Origin: Lachnospiraceae bacterium
Lineage (GTDB): Bacteria; Bacillota; Clostridia; Lachnospirales; Lachnospiraceae
DNA: 40,907 nucleotides
Direction: 5' to 3'
Assembly (NCBI GenBank): GCA_009774235.1
Contig: VSNJ01000017.1
Coordinates: 1-40,907 of the forward strand
Positions 23,953-32,396 of the stretch are shown one piece after another (position 1 is the stretch's first letter; every line of letters begins with the position of its first letter). The position numbers and the translations under genes were made by a program. The notes under the pieces were generated by a model. The model searched no databases. It was not told the origin of the DNA and worked only from the letters and a program-made list of their open reading frames with translations.

Positions 23953-24513
23953 ATGTTTATTATAGCAGGACTTGGCAATCCAGAAAGAAAATATGATGGT
24001 ACAAAGCACAATATAGGTTTTTCTGCTATTACTGCACTGTCAGATGCATATAATATACCAGTTAATACCAGGGAGCATAAGGCTTTGTGTGGAAAGGGAT
24101 ATATTGAGGGGCAGAAGGTTTTACTTGCAATGCCTCTCACATATATGAACCTTAGTGGTGAAAGCATAAGAGAACTTGTAGATTATTATAAAATCAATCC
24201 AGAGGAAGAACTTATAATAATATATGATGATATTAACCTGGCACCAGGAAAACTGCGCATACGTGCCAAAGGCAGTGCAGGAGGGCATAATGGCATTAAA
24301 AATATAATTACGCATATTGGAAGCCAGTCTTTTTACCGTATACGGATAGGTGTAGGGGAGAAGCCAGAAGGATGGGACCTGGCAGATTATGTATTAAGCA
24401 GGTTTAACAGGGAAGATGAACCTGTAATACGTGAGGCACTTCAGGATACCGTAGAAGCGTGTAAAGTGATTATGCTTGAAGATATAAGGACTGCAATGAA
24501 TAAATTTAATTAA
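23953..24513 (+). CDS. pth: Peptidyl-tRNA hydrolase
   Basis: Recycles tRNA by cleaving peptidyl-tRNA dropped from ribosomes. The family opening IIAGLGNPERKYDGTKHNIGF carries the catalytic histidine (H19). MPLTYMNLSGES, IIYDDINLAPGKLRIR and KGSAGGHNGIKNI follow in the normal order. 186 residues, full length. GGAGG lies before the ATG. The mfd start follows 11 nt after its stop, which matches the pth-mfd order of Firmicutes. Confidence 0.96.
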   Translation: MFIIAGLGNPERKYDGTKHNIGFSAITALSDAYNIPVNTREHKALCGKGYIEGQKVLLAMPLTYMNLSGESIRELVDYYKINPEEELIIIYDDINLAPGKLRIRAKGSAGGHNGIKNIITHIGSQSFYRIRIGVGEKPEGWDLADYVLSRFNREDEPVIREALQDTVEACKVIMLEDIRTAMNKFN

Positions 24514-24524
24514 TGGAGGAAAAT

Positions 24525-27500
24525 ATGGAAACGTTGCTTGCACCCCTTGGTGAAATTAATGCATTCAGGGAAGCTGTGGAATGTATTGGCAATAATAAAT
24601 TGCCAATACATATTTCAGGCTGTATGGATACACAAAAGTGCCATTTTATATACGGGTTGTCACAAGGAATCCAGTGGAAAGTAATTATAACACAGAATGA
24701 AATACAGGCAAGAAAAATTGCAGAAGATTATCGCATATTTGACAGAAATGTACTATACTATCCGTCAAAAGATGTGATTTTTTATAGTGCGGATATCCAT
24801 GGAAGTGCAATAAGTGTTGAGAGACTTAAAGTAATTAAGGCACTTATAAAAGAAGAATGTGGTACAGTTATTACTACAATGGATGCAGGAATGGAACTTG
24901 TAGCTTCACTTGATACATTTGCAAAGGCTGTACGTATAATAAAAGAACAAGATATAGTTGATATAGATAAACTTACAGAACATCTTGTTTCAATTGGCTA
25001 TGAGCGCCAGTACCAGGTAGAATCGCCTGGTGATTTTTCTGTAAGGGGAGGAATTATAGATATTTTTCCAGTAACGGAAGAATGCCCTTTCCGTATTGAA
25101 TTATGGGATGATGAAGCAGATACAATACGTTCATTTGATGTTGAAAGCCAGCGTTCCATTGAGAGGACAGGTACTATTGAGATATTTCCAGCATCAGAAA
25201 TAATGCTGTCTGATGAAGAATTGCGTACAGGCCTGGAAAATATTGAGAAAGATTATATAAAGACCCTTGGCAGGTTCAGGGATGAAAAGAACAATAACGC
25301 AATGAACAGGCTTAAAGACAGGATAGGCGAAATCAGGGAAACTCTTGAAATGTACCATGGACGTATTGGCATGGAAAGTTTTATAAAATATTTTGGAATA
25401 CAGGCAGAATCTTTTTTTGATTATTTTGACAAAGAAAATACAGTGTTTTTTATAGATGAGCCAGCACGCTGCCTTGAGAAAATGGAAACTGTTGAAACAG
25501 AGTTCAGGGACAGTATGGAGAGCAGGCTTGAGAAAGGTGATATACTGCCAGGACAGACAGATATACTATACCCTGCTGCATCAGTAGATGCACTGGTTGC
25601 CAGAAAAAGGTGTGTATATATTACAACACTTGGCATACTTCCTAAAAGCATTACAGTAAAAGAACAGTTTAATGTAATGGTACAGACAGTAGGTTCATAT
25701 AATAAACATTTTGAACTGCTGGTTGAAGATTTAAAAAAATGGCGTACAGAAGGCTGCCGTGTACTGCTGCTGTCAGGTTCGAGGATACGTGCAGAACGCC
25801 TAAGCAAAGATATTAATGAATATGATATACCTGCATTTTACAGGGAGAATATGAACCAGGAGCTTAAGGCAGGCCAGGTTATGGTATCTTATGGACAGCT
25901 GCATAAGGGATTTATGTATACACAACAGAAATTTGTAATAGTTACTGAAGGAGATATATTTGGCATCAGAAAGAAGACACGCAAGAAACATAAAAATTAT
26001 GATGGCAAATCAATCCAGAGCTTTAATGAGTTAAATGTTGGTGACTATGTAGTACATGAAAACCATGGGCTTGGAATATACAAGGGTATAGAGAAACTGC
26101 GTGTAGACAATATTACAAAAGATTTTGTAAAAATAGAATATGGGGATGGCGGTAACCTGTATGTGCCTGTTTCGGGTCTTGATGTACTACAGAAATATGC
26201 AGGGCAGGAAGCAGTAAGGACACCAAAACTGAATAAATTAAATTCTACAGAGTGGAAAAAGACAAAATCAAAAGTTAAAGGTGCAGTTAAAGATATTGCT
26301 AAGGAGCTTGTTATGCTCTATGCAGAGCGGCAGCAGAGGCAGGGGTTCCAGTTCAGTCCTGACACAGTGTGGCAGAAAGAGTTTGAAGACTTATTTCCAT
26401 TTGAGGAAACACAAGACCAGCTTGACGCAATAACTGCAACAAAGAAAGATATGGAAAGCAGTAAAGTTATGGACCGGCTTATATGTGGTGATGTTGGTTA
26501 TGGCAAGACAGAGATTGCAATAAGGGCAGCATTTAAGGCTGTAAATGATGGAAAACAGGTTGCATTCCTTGTACCAACAACAATACTTGCACAGCAGCAT
26601 TACAATACGTTAAAAGAACGTCTTGGTGATTTCCCTGTAAGTGTAGAGATGCTTTCCAGGTTCCGTACGCCTGCACAGCAGAAGAAAGCTATATCTATGC
26701 TAAAGAAAGGGCAGGCGGATATAGTAGTTGGGACACACAGGCTTTTATCTAAAGATGTAACTTTTAAAAATCTAGGACTTCTTATTGTTGATGAAGAACA
26801 GCGTTTTGGTGTGACACACAAAGAAAAAATAAAACAGATGAAAGGTGATGTAGATGTACTTACATTAAGTGCAACACCTATTCCAAGGACACTCCATATG
26901 AGCCTTGTGGGCATAAGGGATATGAGTGTGCTTGAAGAGCCGCCAGTTGACAGGCTTCCTATACAGACATTTGTAATGGAAAATAATAGTGAAATAATAA
27001 GGGAAGCAATAAACAGGGAATTGTCAAGGGGAGGCCAGGTATTCTATGTTTATAACAGGGTGCAGCATATTGATGAAGTAGCATCAGAAATTGCAAAACT
27101 TGTGCCAGATGCGGCAGTAGCATTTGCACATGGACAGATGAGTGAGCGCCAGCTTGAGAAAATAATGCTCTCATTTATAAATGGTGAGATAGATGTGCTT
27201 GTTTCAACTACAATTATAGAGACAGGTCTTGATATTTCTAATGTAAATACAATAATTATAGATAATGCAGACCAGATGGGACTGTCGCAGCTGTACCAGC
27301 TCAGGGGAAGGGTTGGACGTTCAAACCGTACAGCATATGCGTTCCTTATGTATAAAAGGGATAAGATGCTTAAAGAAATAGCAGAAAAAAGGCTTGCAGC
27401 AATTAAAGAATTTACAGACCTTGGTTCAGGAATAAAGGTTGCAATGCGTGACCTTGAGATAAGAGGGGCTGGTAACCTGCTAGGGGCAGCACAATCTGGA

Positions 27501-28121
27501 CATATGGAAGCAGTCGGTTATGACCTTTATTGTAAAATGTTAAATGATGCTGTATGTATGCTTAAAGGAGATAAAAAAACTGGAAGTGAATTTGAAACAT
27601 CCATTGACCTGGCAGTAAATGCATTTATATCTAATACTTATATAAAAAGTGAATTCCAGAAGCTTGATATGTATAAACGCATTGCATGTATTGAAACAGT
27701 AGAAGAGTATTCTGATATGCAGGATGAACTTACAGACAGGTTCGGGGATATTCCTGTGGCAACAGAAAATTTGTTAAGGATAGCACTTTTAAAAGCGGAT
27801 GCACACAAATCTTATATATCACAGATAGTCCAGAAATCTGATGGAATAAGGTTTTATCTATATAGTGGTGTAATATGGAAACCGGCAGGAATTGAAAAAA
27901 TGTTAGGACAGTACCAGGGACTTGTTAAGTATGTCCAGGCTGATGAGCCATACTTTAATTATCTTGTAGGCAAAGAAGATGAGACAAAGCCTGTAACCAG
28001 ACATTATGCGTCATCAGCAAAAAGTGGTTTAAAGAAAAAGAAATTACTTACAGCAGATGATATTTTTCATATTGTTGAAGGAGTGATAAAAAGCATAGGA
28101 GGCCTCTATGAAGAAAAATAA
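24525..28121 (+). CDS. mfd: Transcription-repair coupling factor Mfd
   Basis: DNA translocase that removes stalled RNA polymerase and recruits UvrA. The N-terminal UvrB-like module has VERLKVIKAL and YERQYQVESPGDFSVRGGI. The RNA polymerase-interacting domain starts near LNVGDYVVHENHGLGIYKGI (about 505-525). The RecG-like motor has GDVGYGKTEIAIRAAF (about 656-671), DEEQRFG (about 755) and RGRVGRSNRTAYAFLMY. The TRCF C-terminal domain follows. I start at ATG 24525, because GGAGG (24515-24519) precedes it by 5 nt; the ATG at 24513 contains that site and overlaps the pth stop. 1198 residues. Confidence 0.97.
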   Translation: METLLAPLGEINAFREAVECIGNNKLPIHISGCMDTQKCHFIYGLSQGIQWKVIITQNEIQARKIAEDYRIFDRNVLYYPSKDVIFYSADIHGSAISVERLKVIKALIKEECGTVITTMDAGMELVASLDTFAKAVRIIKEQDIVDIDKLTEHLVSIGYERQYQVESPGDFSVRGGIIDIFPVTEECPFRIELWDDEADTIRSFDVESQRSIERTGTIEIFPASEIMLSDEELRTGLENIEKDYIKTLGRFRDEKNNNAMNRLKDRIGEIRETLEMYHGRIGMESFIKYFGIQAESFFDYFDKENTVFFIDEPARCLEKMETVETEFRDSMESRLEKGDILPGQTDILYPAASVDALVARKRCVYITTLGILPKSITVKEQFNVMVQTVGSYNKHFELLVEDLKKWRTEGCRVLLLSGSRIRAERLSKDINEYDIPAFYRENMNQELKAGQVMVSYGQLHKGFMYTQQKFVIVTEGDIFGIRKKTRKKHKNYDGKSIQSFNELNVGDYVVHENHGLGIYKGIEKLRVDNITKDFVKIEYGDGGNLYVPVSGLDVLQKYAGQEAVRTPKLNKLNSTEWKKTKSKVKGAVKDIAKELVMLYAERQQRQGFQFSPDTVWQKEFEDLFPFEETQDQLDAITATKKDMESSKVMDRLICGDVGYGKTEIAIRAAFKAVNDGKQVAFLVPTTILAQQHYNTLKERLGDFPVSVEMLSRFRTPAQQKKAISMLKKGQADIVVGTHRLLSKDVTFKNLGLLIVDEEQRFGVTHKEKIKQMKGDVDVLTLSATPIPRTLHMSLVGIRDMSVLEEPPVDRLPIQTFVMENNSEIIREAINRELSRGGQVFYVYNRVQHIDEVASEIAKLVPDAAVAFAHGQMSERQLEKIMLSFINGEIDVLVSTTIIETGLDISNVNTIIIDNADQMGLSQLYQLRGRVGRSNRTAYAFLMYKRDKMLKEIAEKRLAAIKEFTDLGSGIKVAMRDLEIRGAGNLLGAAQSGHMEAVGYDLYCKMLNDAVCMLKGDKKTGSEFETSIDLAVNAFISNTYIKSEFQKLDMYKRIACIETVEEYSDMQDELTDRFGDIPVATENLLRIALLKADAHKSYISQIVQKSDGIRFYLYSGVIWKPAGIEKMLGQYQGLVKYVQADEPYFNYLVGKEDETKPVTRHYASSAKSGLKKKKLLTADDIFHIVEGVIKSIGGLYEEK

Positions 28122-29139
28122 ATTTACAAGCTGTGTATTATGTATGCTTCTTGCAGTATCCTTTGTAATGCTTCCAGGATGCAGTAAAGGAAGTGGCACA
28201 ACAAAAAGGGTGAAACTTGAAACAGGTGATATAAGTGACACATCTATAGTTATGAAAATTGGAAATGCTGGTGTTAAATACAGTGAAGTACGCAATTATT
28301 GTTATTTATTAAAATGCCAGTATGAATCAAATTTTGGCGGGGGAATCTGGGATTATAACCTGGGAGATAATGTTACAATAGGTGATGAAGCAAGGCAGGA
28401 AATAGCTAATCTTATTACACAGCTTAAAATTATAAGAAAAACTGCAGATGAAATGCAAGTAACACTTACATCGGATGAGAAAGATGAAGCAGTCCGCCAG
28501 GCAGAAGAAGTAGTAAATAATGCAAGTCCCAAAGATAAGAAATCATATTGTTTAAGTATCCAGAACATGTCTGCTATATATGAGGATAATATACTTGCAG
28601 AAAAGATGTTTTATGTAGCTACAGATGAAGCAGACACTGTTGTTACAGACGATGAGGCAAGACAGATAGATATACAGTATATAGAAATAATAACAAAGGG
28701 CAAAGACAGGAATGGTACTGAAATATCAATGAATGCTGCTACTAAAAAGGAAGCTGCAAAAAGGGCACAGAATCTTTTGAAGGCAGCCAGGAAATCAGAT
28801 GATTTTCTTTCATTTGCAGAAGAAAATACAGATGCGGTAAATGCTAGTGCTACAATAGGCAGGAATGACAGTGTAATTGGACAGGCAGCAGCTAATGAGG
28901 CGTTTAAGCTGAAAAAAGGCAAGACTAGCAAGGTTATAGAAAGTGTGAGCAGTGATGGGACAATGGGTTATTTTATAATTTATTGTGTTGATAATAATAA
29001 TGAGGATGCAACTTATGCAAGAAAAGAAGCTATAATAGAAGAAAGACAGACTACTATGTTTAAGGAGAAATATGCAGAGTGGCTTAAAGGGTGTGATGTC
29101 AATATAAGCCAGGCTTTCTGGGAAGAGTTTGAAATTTAG
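28108..29139 (+). CDS. PrsA/SurA-like lipoprotein (foldase-type)
   Basis: Exported lipoprotein. The signal peptide ends in the lipobox LPGC with the lipidated cysteine at residue 25. Residues 50-160 are helical, like the N-terminal chaperone part of PrsA/SurA. The part at about 180-300 (IQYIEI...FLSFAEENTD...AFKLKKGKTSKVIES...GYFIIYCVDN) has the layout of a parvulin rotamase. Several signature residues of that domain are weak, so isomerase activity is uncertain. The ATG overlaps the end of mfd by 14 nt, with AGGAGG inside mfd, indicating translational coupling. Such a protein often follows mfd in clostridia. It probably helps secreted proteins fold outside the membrane. Confidence 0.8.
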   Translation: MKKNKFTSCVLCMLLAVSFVMLPGCSKGSGTTKRVKLETGDISDTSIVMKIGNAGVKYSEVRNYCYLLKCQYESNFGGGIWDYNLGDNVTIGDEARQEIANLITQLKIIRKTADEMQVTLTSDEKDEAVRQAEEVVNNASPKDKKSYCLSIQNMSAIYEDNILAEKMFYVATDEADTVVTDDEARQIDIQYIEIITKGKDRNGTEISMNAATKKEAAKRAQNLLKAARKSDDFLSFAEENTDAVNASATIGRNDSVIGQAAANEAFKLKKGKTSKVIESVSSDGTMGYFIIYCVDNNNEDATYARKEAIIEERQTTMFKEKYAEWLKGCDVNISQAFWEEFEI

Positions 29140-29206
29140 GCAATTTGCACAAAATATAATTCCAATATAAAGGCGGGGCTTGTGGGTGTTTGGAAATTAA
29201 ATATTG

Positions 29207-29419
29207 TACAAATTATATGGCTCTGGAAGTTCCAAAATTTTACCCCCGGCAGCACGCTTCCGCTTGGATGGGATACGCAATGGTGCATAAAGCCCCAAAT
29301 TCTTAATAGAAACAAGTGTTTCTATTAAGAATTAAATACGGGGCTTAAGCACCAGCGTCCCCATACAGCTGCCTTATGGTAAAATATTTGGAATTTGCCA
29401 GAGTAATATAATCTTTGTA
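29207..29419 (-). repeat. Structured intergenic repeat, copy B (core plus type-1 arms)
   Basis: Arms 29207-29244 and 29378-29419 are inverted copies of each other and match the arms of copy A. The core lies on the minus strand (29373-29248). GGCAGC closes with GCTGCC. GGGGACGC pairs with GCGTATCCC, leaving one bulged A. TGGTGC pairs with GCACCA, then the TT/TAT loop and AAGCCCC/GGGGCTT. The apical hairpin is a perfect 15-bp stem (29299-29313 with 29318-29332). AGC-GGAA-GC forms the GNRA hairpin. Similarity extends a little outside the arms, to about 29190 and 29435. The prsA-cheX spacer (29140-29873) is filled mainly by this and copy D. Confidence 0.85.
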
Positions 29420-29486
29420 TAATTTCAATTTTCAAACGTCAATAAGTACTTTATTAACCACACACCCGTTTCATAAATTTTCATAT

Positions 29487-29756
29487 AATAATTTCAATTT
29501 ATCCTTTGAATGTGCCAATACGCAGGATTTCCGATGCCAGCTGCCAGTAATAATTCCACAAAAGGGGTACTTTAACCCCGCCAGTGCTTGTATCCTGTTT
29601 TAGGTTTTATAAAAGAAATAGCAATTTCTTTTATAAAACCAGGATACTATGCACTGCTGCGTGGGTTATCGTAGCGAAAGCGTACCCCTGTGTGGAATAT
29701 TCTGGCAGCTGGCATGGAAACCGTCCATATTCACAAAAACGGATAATAGAATTATG
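29487..29756 (+). repeat. Structured intergenic repeat, copy D (core plus its own arms)
   Basis: A stem of about 40 bp joins about 29526-29570 (including GCCAGCTGCCAG and GGGGTAC) to 29682-29722 (GTACCCC, CTGGCAGCTGGC); weaker pairing extends to about 29487 and 29756. The core (29572-29685, plus strand) has AACCCCGC paired with GCGTGGGTT around one bulged T, CAGTGC with GCACTG, TT/TAT, GTATCCTG with CAGGATAC, and a perfect 17-bp hairpin (29603-29619 with 29624-29640). GTAGC-GAAA-GCGTAC is the GNRA hairpin. The arms share no sequence with the arms of A and B. Confidence 0.85.
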
Positions 29757-29813
29757 CTTGTAATGTGAAATATTGGAATTTATTAAACAGATATGAATTG
29801 TTTGATTTTTACG

Positions 29814-29842
29814 TTTACATGGCAATTAATATTTGTTATACT
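29814..29842 (+). promoter_or_regulatory. Promoter of cheX
   Basis: TTTACA (29814-29819) and TATACT (29837-29842) are 17 bp apart. Transcription would begin near 29849, which favours GTG 29874 as the translation start over ATG 29859. Confidence 0.65.
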
Positions 29843-29873
29843 TATTATTATTATATGAATGGCAGGTGATGTA

Positions 29874-30326
29874 GTGAAAGCGGAACATGTAAATCCTTTT
29901 ATTATTTCAGTGTGCAAGATAATGAAAGATATGTGCATGCTGGATTTAAAAATAGGTAAGCCAGGTATTAAAAAAGGTGGTTATTTAGCAGACAGCTCAC
30001 TTATTAAGTTAGGGCTGCTAGGAAACCTTACAGGTGAGGTTGTATTGAATATAAACCATGATACTGCACTTGGAATTGTTTCAAAGATGGTTATGATGCC
30101 TGTAGATTCTATAGATGAATTAGGCCAGAGTGCCATTTCTGAGTTAGGCAATATGATAGCTGGCAATGCTGCTACAGTATTTGCAAACAGTAGTATTATT
30201 ATAGATATTACGCCGCCTTCATATATAGAAGGCCAGCAGTACCAGAATGATGGCAAAGAACTATTTAGCATACCATTTTCTTCTGAAATTGGTGATTTAT
30301 CTATAGACATATTTTTTAATACATAA
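29874..30326 (+). CDS. cheX: CheX-type chemotaxis phosphatase
   Basis: CheC/CheX/FliY family protein that would remove phosphate from CheY-P. The hallmark SELGNMIAGNA (E-x2-N) is at about residue 85-95, and GNLTGEVVLNIN is the family's first strand pair. A single E-x2-N helix in about 150 residues fits CheX rather than CheC, which has two. The start I prefer is GTG 29874, after AGGTGAT, a good Shine-Dalgarno match; ATG 29859 has none and would lie 10 nt from the predicted transcript start. No other chemotaxis or flagellar gene is in the window, so it is an orphan here. A terminator follows. Confidence 0.85.
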   Translation: MKAEHVNPFIISVCKIMKDMCMLDLKIGKPGIKKGGYLADSSLIKLGLLGNLTGEVVLNINHDTALGIVSKMVMMPVDSIDELGQSAISELGNMIAGNAATVFANSSIIIDITPPSYIEGQQYQNDGKELFSIPFSSEIGDLSIDIFFNT

Positions 30327-30359
30327 TATTGTTGCAGCATATTAGGATAACAAGAATAC

Positions 30360-30387
30360 AAAAGAGAGGTTTCATACCCTCTCTTTT
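30360..30387 (+). terminator. Terminator after cheX
   Basis: AAAAGAGAGG (30360-30369) pairs with CCTCTCTTTT (30378-30387), loop 8 nt. The terminal T-run is part of the stem. Confidence 0.7.
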
Positions 30388-30427
30388 AGCCTTGTAGAAA
30401 ATTGCCACAGTTTTATGGAGGTAAATT

Positions 30428-31171
30428 ATGGCAGGATACAGGAGATACCATAAAGAAGACAAAGTTTCATATTCGCTTGGAATAACACTTACATTTGAAT
30501 TATTAAAATATAAAAAAGAATATGTAAATAAAATTTATATACATTCTGCTATTAAACAAGGGGATACATTAGATAAAATGGAATTATTATGTAAAGAGGC
30601 GGGCATTAAAATAGAATATACAGATAAGATATTTAATGTATTGTCACAAAAGGAGAATTGTTATGTAATAGGGGAATTTGTTAAATTCCAGGGGAAGCTT
30701 AAACAGGATGCACCACATATAGTTCTTGTGAACCCGTCAAATGCGGGTAATATGGGTACAATTATGCGCAGTTCACTTGGGTTTGGAATAAACCAGATAG
30801 CAATAATACGTGATGCAGTTGATGCATTTGACCCTAAGGTAGTAAGGGCGTCAATGGGGGCAATATTTTCAACAGATTTTGAGTATTTTGACAGTTTTAA
30901 CGGGTATACTGGAAAATATGGCAGCAGTGACAGGGAACTTTATCCATTTATGCTGGATGCAAAGATAAGCCTGCATGATATAAACCCAGGCAAGAAATTT
31001 TCGCTTATATTTGGCAATGAAGCAGCAGGGCTTCCAGCAGAATTTGCAAGTGTGGGCACATCTGTAATTATACCACATTCAGCAGATATTGACAGCCTTA
31101 ACCTGCCAATAGCAGCAAGTATAGCTATGTATGAAGCAACCAGACAGATATTTGGCAATACTGTAAAATAA
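30428..31171 (+). CDS. TrmH/SpoU-family RNA 2'-O-methyltransferase
   Basis: SPOUT-class methyltransferase acting on rRNA or tRNA ribose. The C-terminal knot region has VNPSNAGNMGTIMRSSLGFG (motif 1), LIFGNEAAGLP (motif 2) and SLNLPIAASIAMYEATRQ (motif 3). The N-terminal part (about 1-90) resembles the small substrate-binding domain of RlmB/TrmH proteins. 247 residues. GGAGG is 6 nt before the ATG. The target nucleotide cannot be told. It lies alone between the cheX terminator and the metal-GTPase promoter. Confidence 0.88.
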   Translation: MAGYRRYHKEDKVSYSLGITLTFELLKYKKEYVNKIYIHSAIKQGDTLDKMELLCKEAGIKIEYTDKIFNVLSQKENCYVIGEFVKFQGKLKQDAPHIVLVNPSNAGNMGTIMRSSLGFGINQIAIIRDAVDAFDPKVVRASMGAIFSTDFEYFDSFNGYTGKYGSSDRELYPFMLDAKISLHDINPGKKFSLIFGNEAAGLPAEFASVGTSVIIPHSADIDSLNLPIAASIAMYEATRQIFGNTVK

Positions 31172-31188
31172 TATAAATTTGACAGGTC

Positions 31189-31197
31189 TGGTATAAT
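31189..31197 (+). promoter_or_regulatory. Extended -10 promoter of the two COG0523 genes
   Basis: TGGTATAAT is an extended -10 box (TGnTATAAT) 48 bp before the first GTPase start. A TTGACA lies only 7 bp upstream, too near to be its -35; it could be part of an operator. No clear Zur-type palindrome is visible. Confidence 0.5.
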
Positions 31198-31244
31198 AGT
31201 AACAAGTATAAAATTACAAGATTTTTAGAGAGGAAGGATATTAA

Positions 31245-32375
31245 ATGGCAAAGATTGATATTATATCAGGTTTTCTTGGAGCAGGAAAGACAACATTAAT
31301 TAAAAAGCTTATTTCAGAGGCTTTCCAGGGTGAGAAGCTTGTTATTATTGAAAATGAATTTGGAGAAATAGGCATTGACGGGGGATTTCTTAAGGAGTCT
31401 GGAATACAAATTACAGAGATGAACTCAGGCTGTATCTGCTGTTCACTTGTAGGTGATTTTAGTGAGGCATTAAAAGAAGTTCTTGCGAAATATTCACCTG
31501 ACAGGGTTATTATAGAGCCTTCTGGTGTAGGGAAACTTTCAGATGTAATTAAAGCAGTTAAAAATACAGGCAGTTCTGTTGAAATAAATAGTACAGCCGT
31601 TGTCGTTGATGCATCTAAATGTAAAATGTATATGAAAAATTATGGTGAATTTTATAATAACCAGATTGAATATGCAGGTACAATTATACTTAGCAGGACA
31701 CAGAAGATATCAGATGAAAAACTTGACACATGCCTTAAGATGATACATGAAAAGAATAGTGAAGCATCAGTTATAACAACTCCTTGGGATGATATAGATG
31801 GCAAGAAGATTTTAGAAGCAATGGAGAAAGTTAATTCACTTGAAAAAGAGCTTCTCGAAGAGCATCACCACCATGAAGACGGGGAAGAGTGCTGCCACCA
31901 TCACCATGAAGACGGGGAAGAGTGCCATCACCACCATGAAGACGGAGAAGAGTGCCACCATCACCACCATGAAGACGGAGAAGAGTGCCACCATCACCAC
32001 CATGAAGACGGGGAAGAGTGCCACCATCACCATGAAGATGGGGAAGAGTGCTGCCATCATCACCATGAAGATGGACACCATCACCACCACCATGCTGATG
32101 AGATATTTACAAGCTGGGGTGTTGAAACAGCTTATAAGTTTACAGAGGAAGAACTTAAGGATATTGTAAATAAACTTTCTACAGACAGCAAATATGGTGA
32201 AGTATTGCGTGCAAAAGGAATAGTAGCACCAGCTGAGGGTGAGTGGTTCCATTTTGACCTTGTGCCAGAAGAAACAGAACTTAGAAGAGGAGCTGCGGAC
32301 TTTACAGGAAGGGTATGTGTAATAGGTTCAAAGCTTAACGGAGAAGCCATAAAAGAGTTGTTTCATGTGGTATAG
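31245..32375 (+). CDS. COG0523/CobW-family metal-chaperone GTPase with long His-rich segment
   Basis: G3E GTPase that delivers or stores a transition metal, most likely zinc, nickel or cobalt. Walker A GFLGAGKTT (9-17), ENEFGEIGID, the metal-binding CxCC motif GCICC (62-66), EPSGVGK and the loop LSRTQK in place of NKxD are visible. Residues 207-283 are seven EDG units separated by runs of 4-6 histidines, 36 His in all, with paired or single cysteines (see repeat entry). A CobW C-terminal domain follows (about 290-376). GGAAGG precedes the ATG. The next gene starts 21 nt after it and is of the same superfamily, so the pair probably acts in one metal-homeostasis system. Confidence 0.92.
   Translation: MAKIDIISGFLGAGKTTLIKKLISEAFQGEKLVIIENEFGEIGIDGGFLKESGIQITEMNSGCICCSLVGDFSEALKEVLAKYSPDRVIIEPSGVGKLSDVIKAVKNTGSSVEINSTAVVVDASKCKMYMKNYGEFYNNQIEYAGTIILSRTQKISDEKLDTCLKMIHEKNSEASVITTPWDDIDGKKILEAMEKVNSLEKELLEEHHHHEDGEECCHHHHEDGEECHHHHEDGEECHHHHHEDGEECHHHHHEDGEECHHHHEDGEECCHHHHEDGHHHHHHADEIFTSWGVETAYKFTEEELKDIVNKLSTDSKYGEVLRAKGIVAPAEGEWFHFDLVPEETELRRGAADFTGRVCVIGSKLNGEAIKELFHVV
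31863..32093 (+). repeat. In-frame tandem repeat coding for His-rich units
   Basis: Tandem 30-33-bp units built on CATCACCACCATGAAGACGG code for H4-6-E-D-G-E-E-C(C). Six units end in EEC and a seventh runs into six histidines. The DNA copies are nearly identical, including GAAGACGGGGAAGAGTGC, which suggests recent expansion by slippage or recombination; unit number may vary between strains. Confidence 0.92.
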
Positions 32376-32396
32376 CCATAGTAAGGAGAAATTAAG

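Noticed and set aside
29248..29373. Resemblance of GCTTAAGCCC in the repeat core to a pistol ribozyme segment
   Set aside because: In the repeats this segment lies inside a nested helix and the rest of the pistol layout is absent; copies A, D and E do not share it.
31179..31197. TTGACA followed by TATAAT before the first COG0523 gene, as a normal promoter
   Set aside because: The two boxes are only 7 bp apart; the TATAAT is kept only as an extended -10 promoter.
31840..32252. Open frames on both strands across the His-rich repeat
   Set aside because: They arise from the repetitive codons of the GTPase; no ribosome sites or family features.
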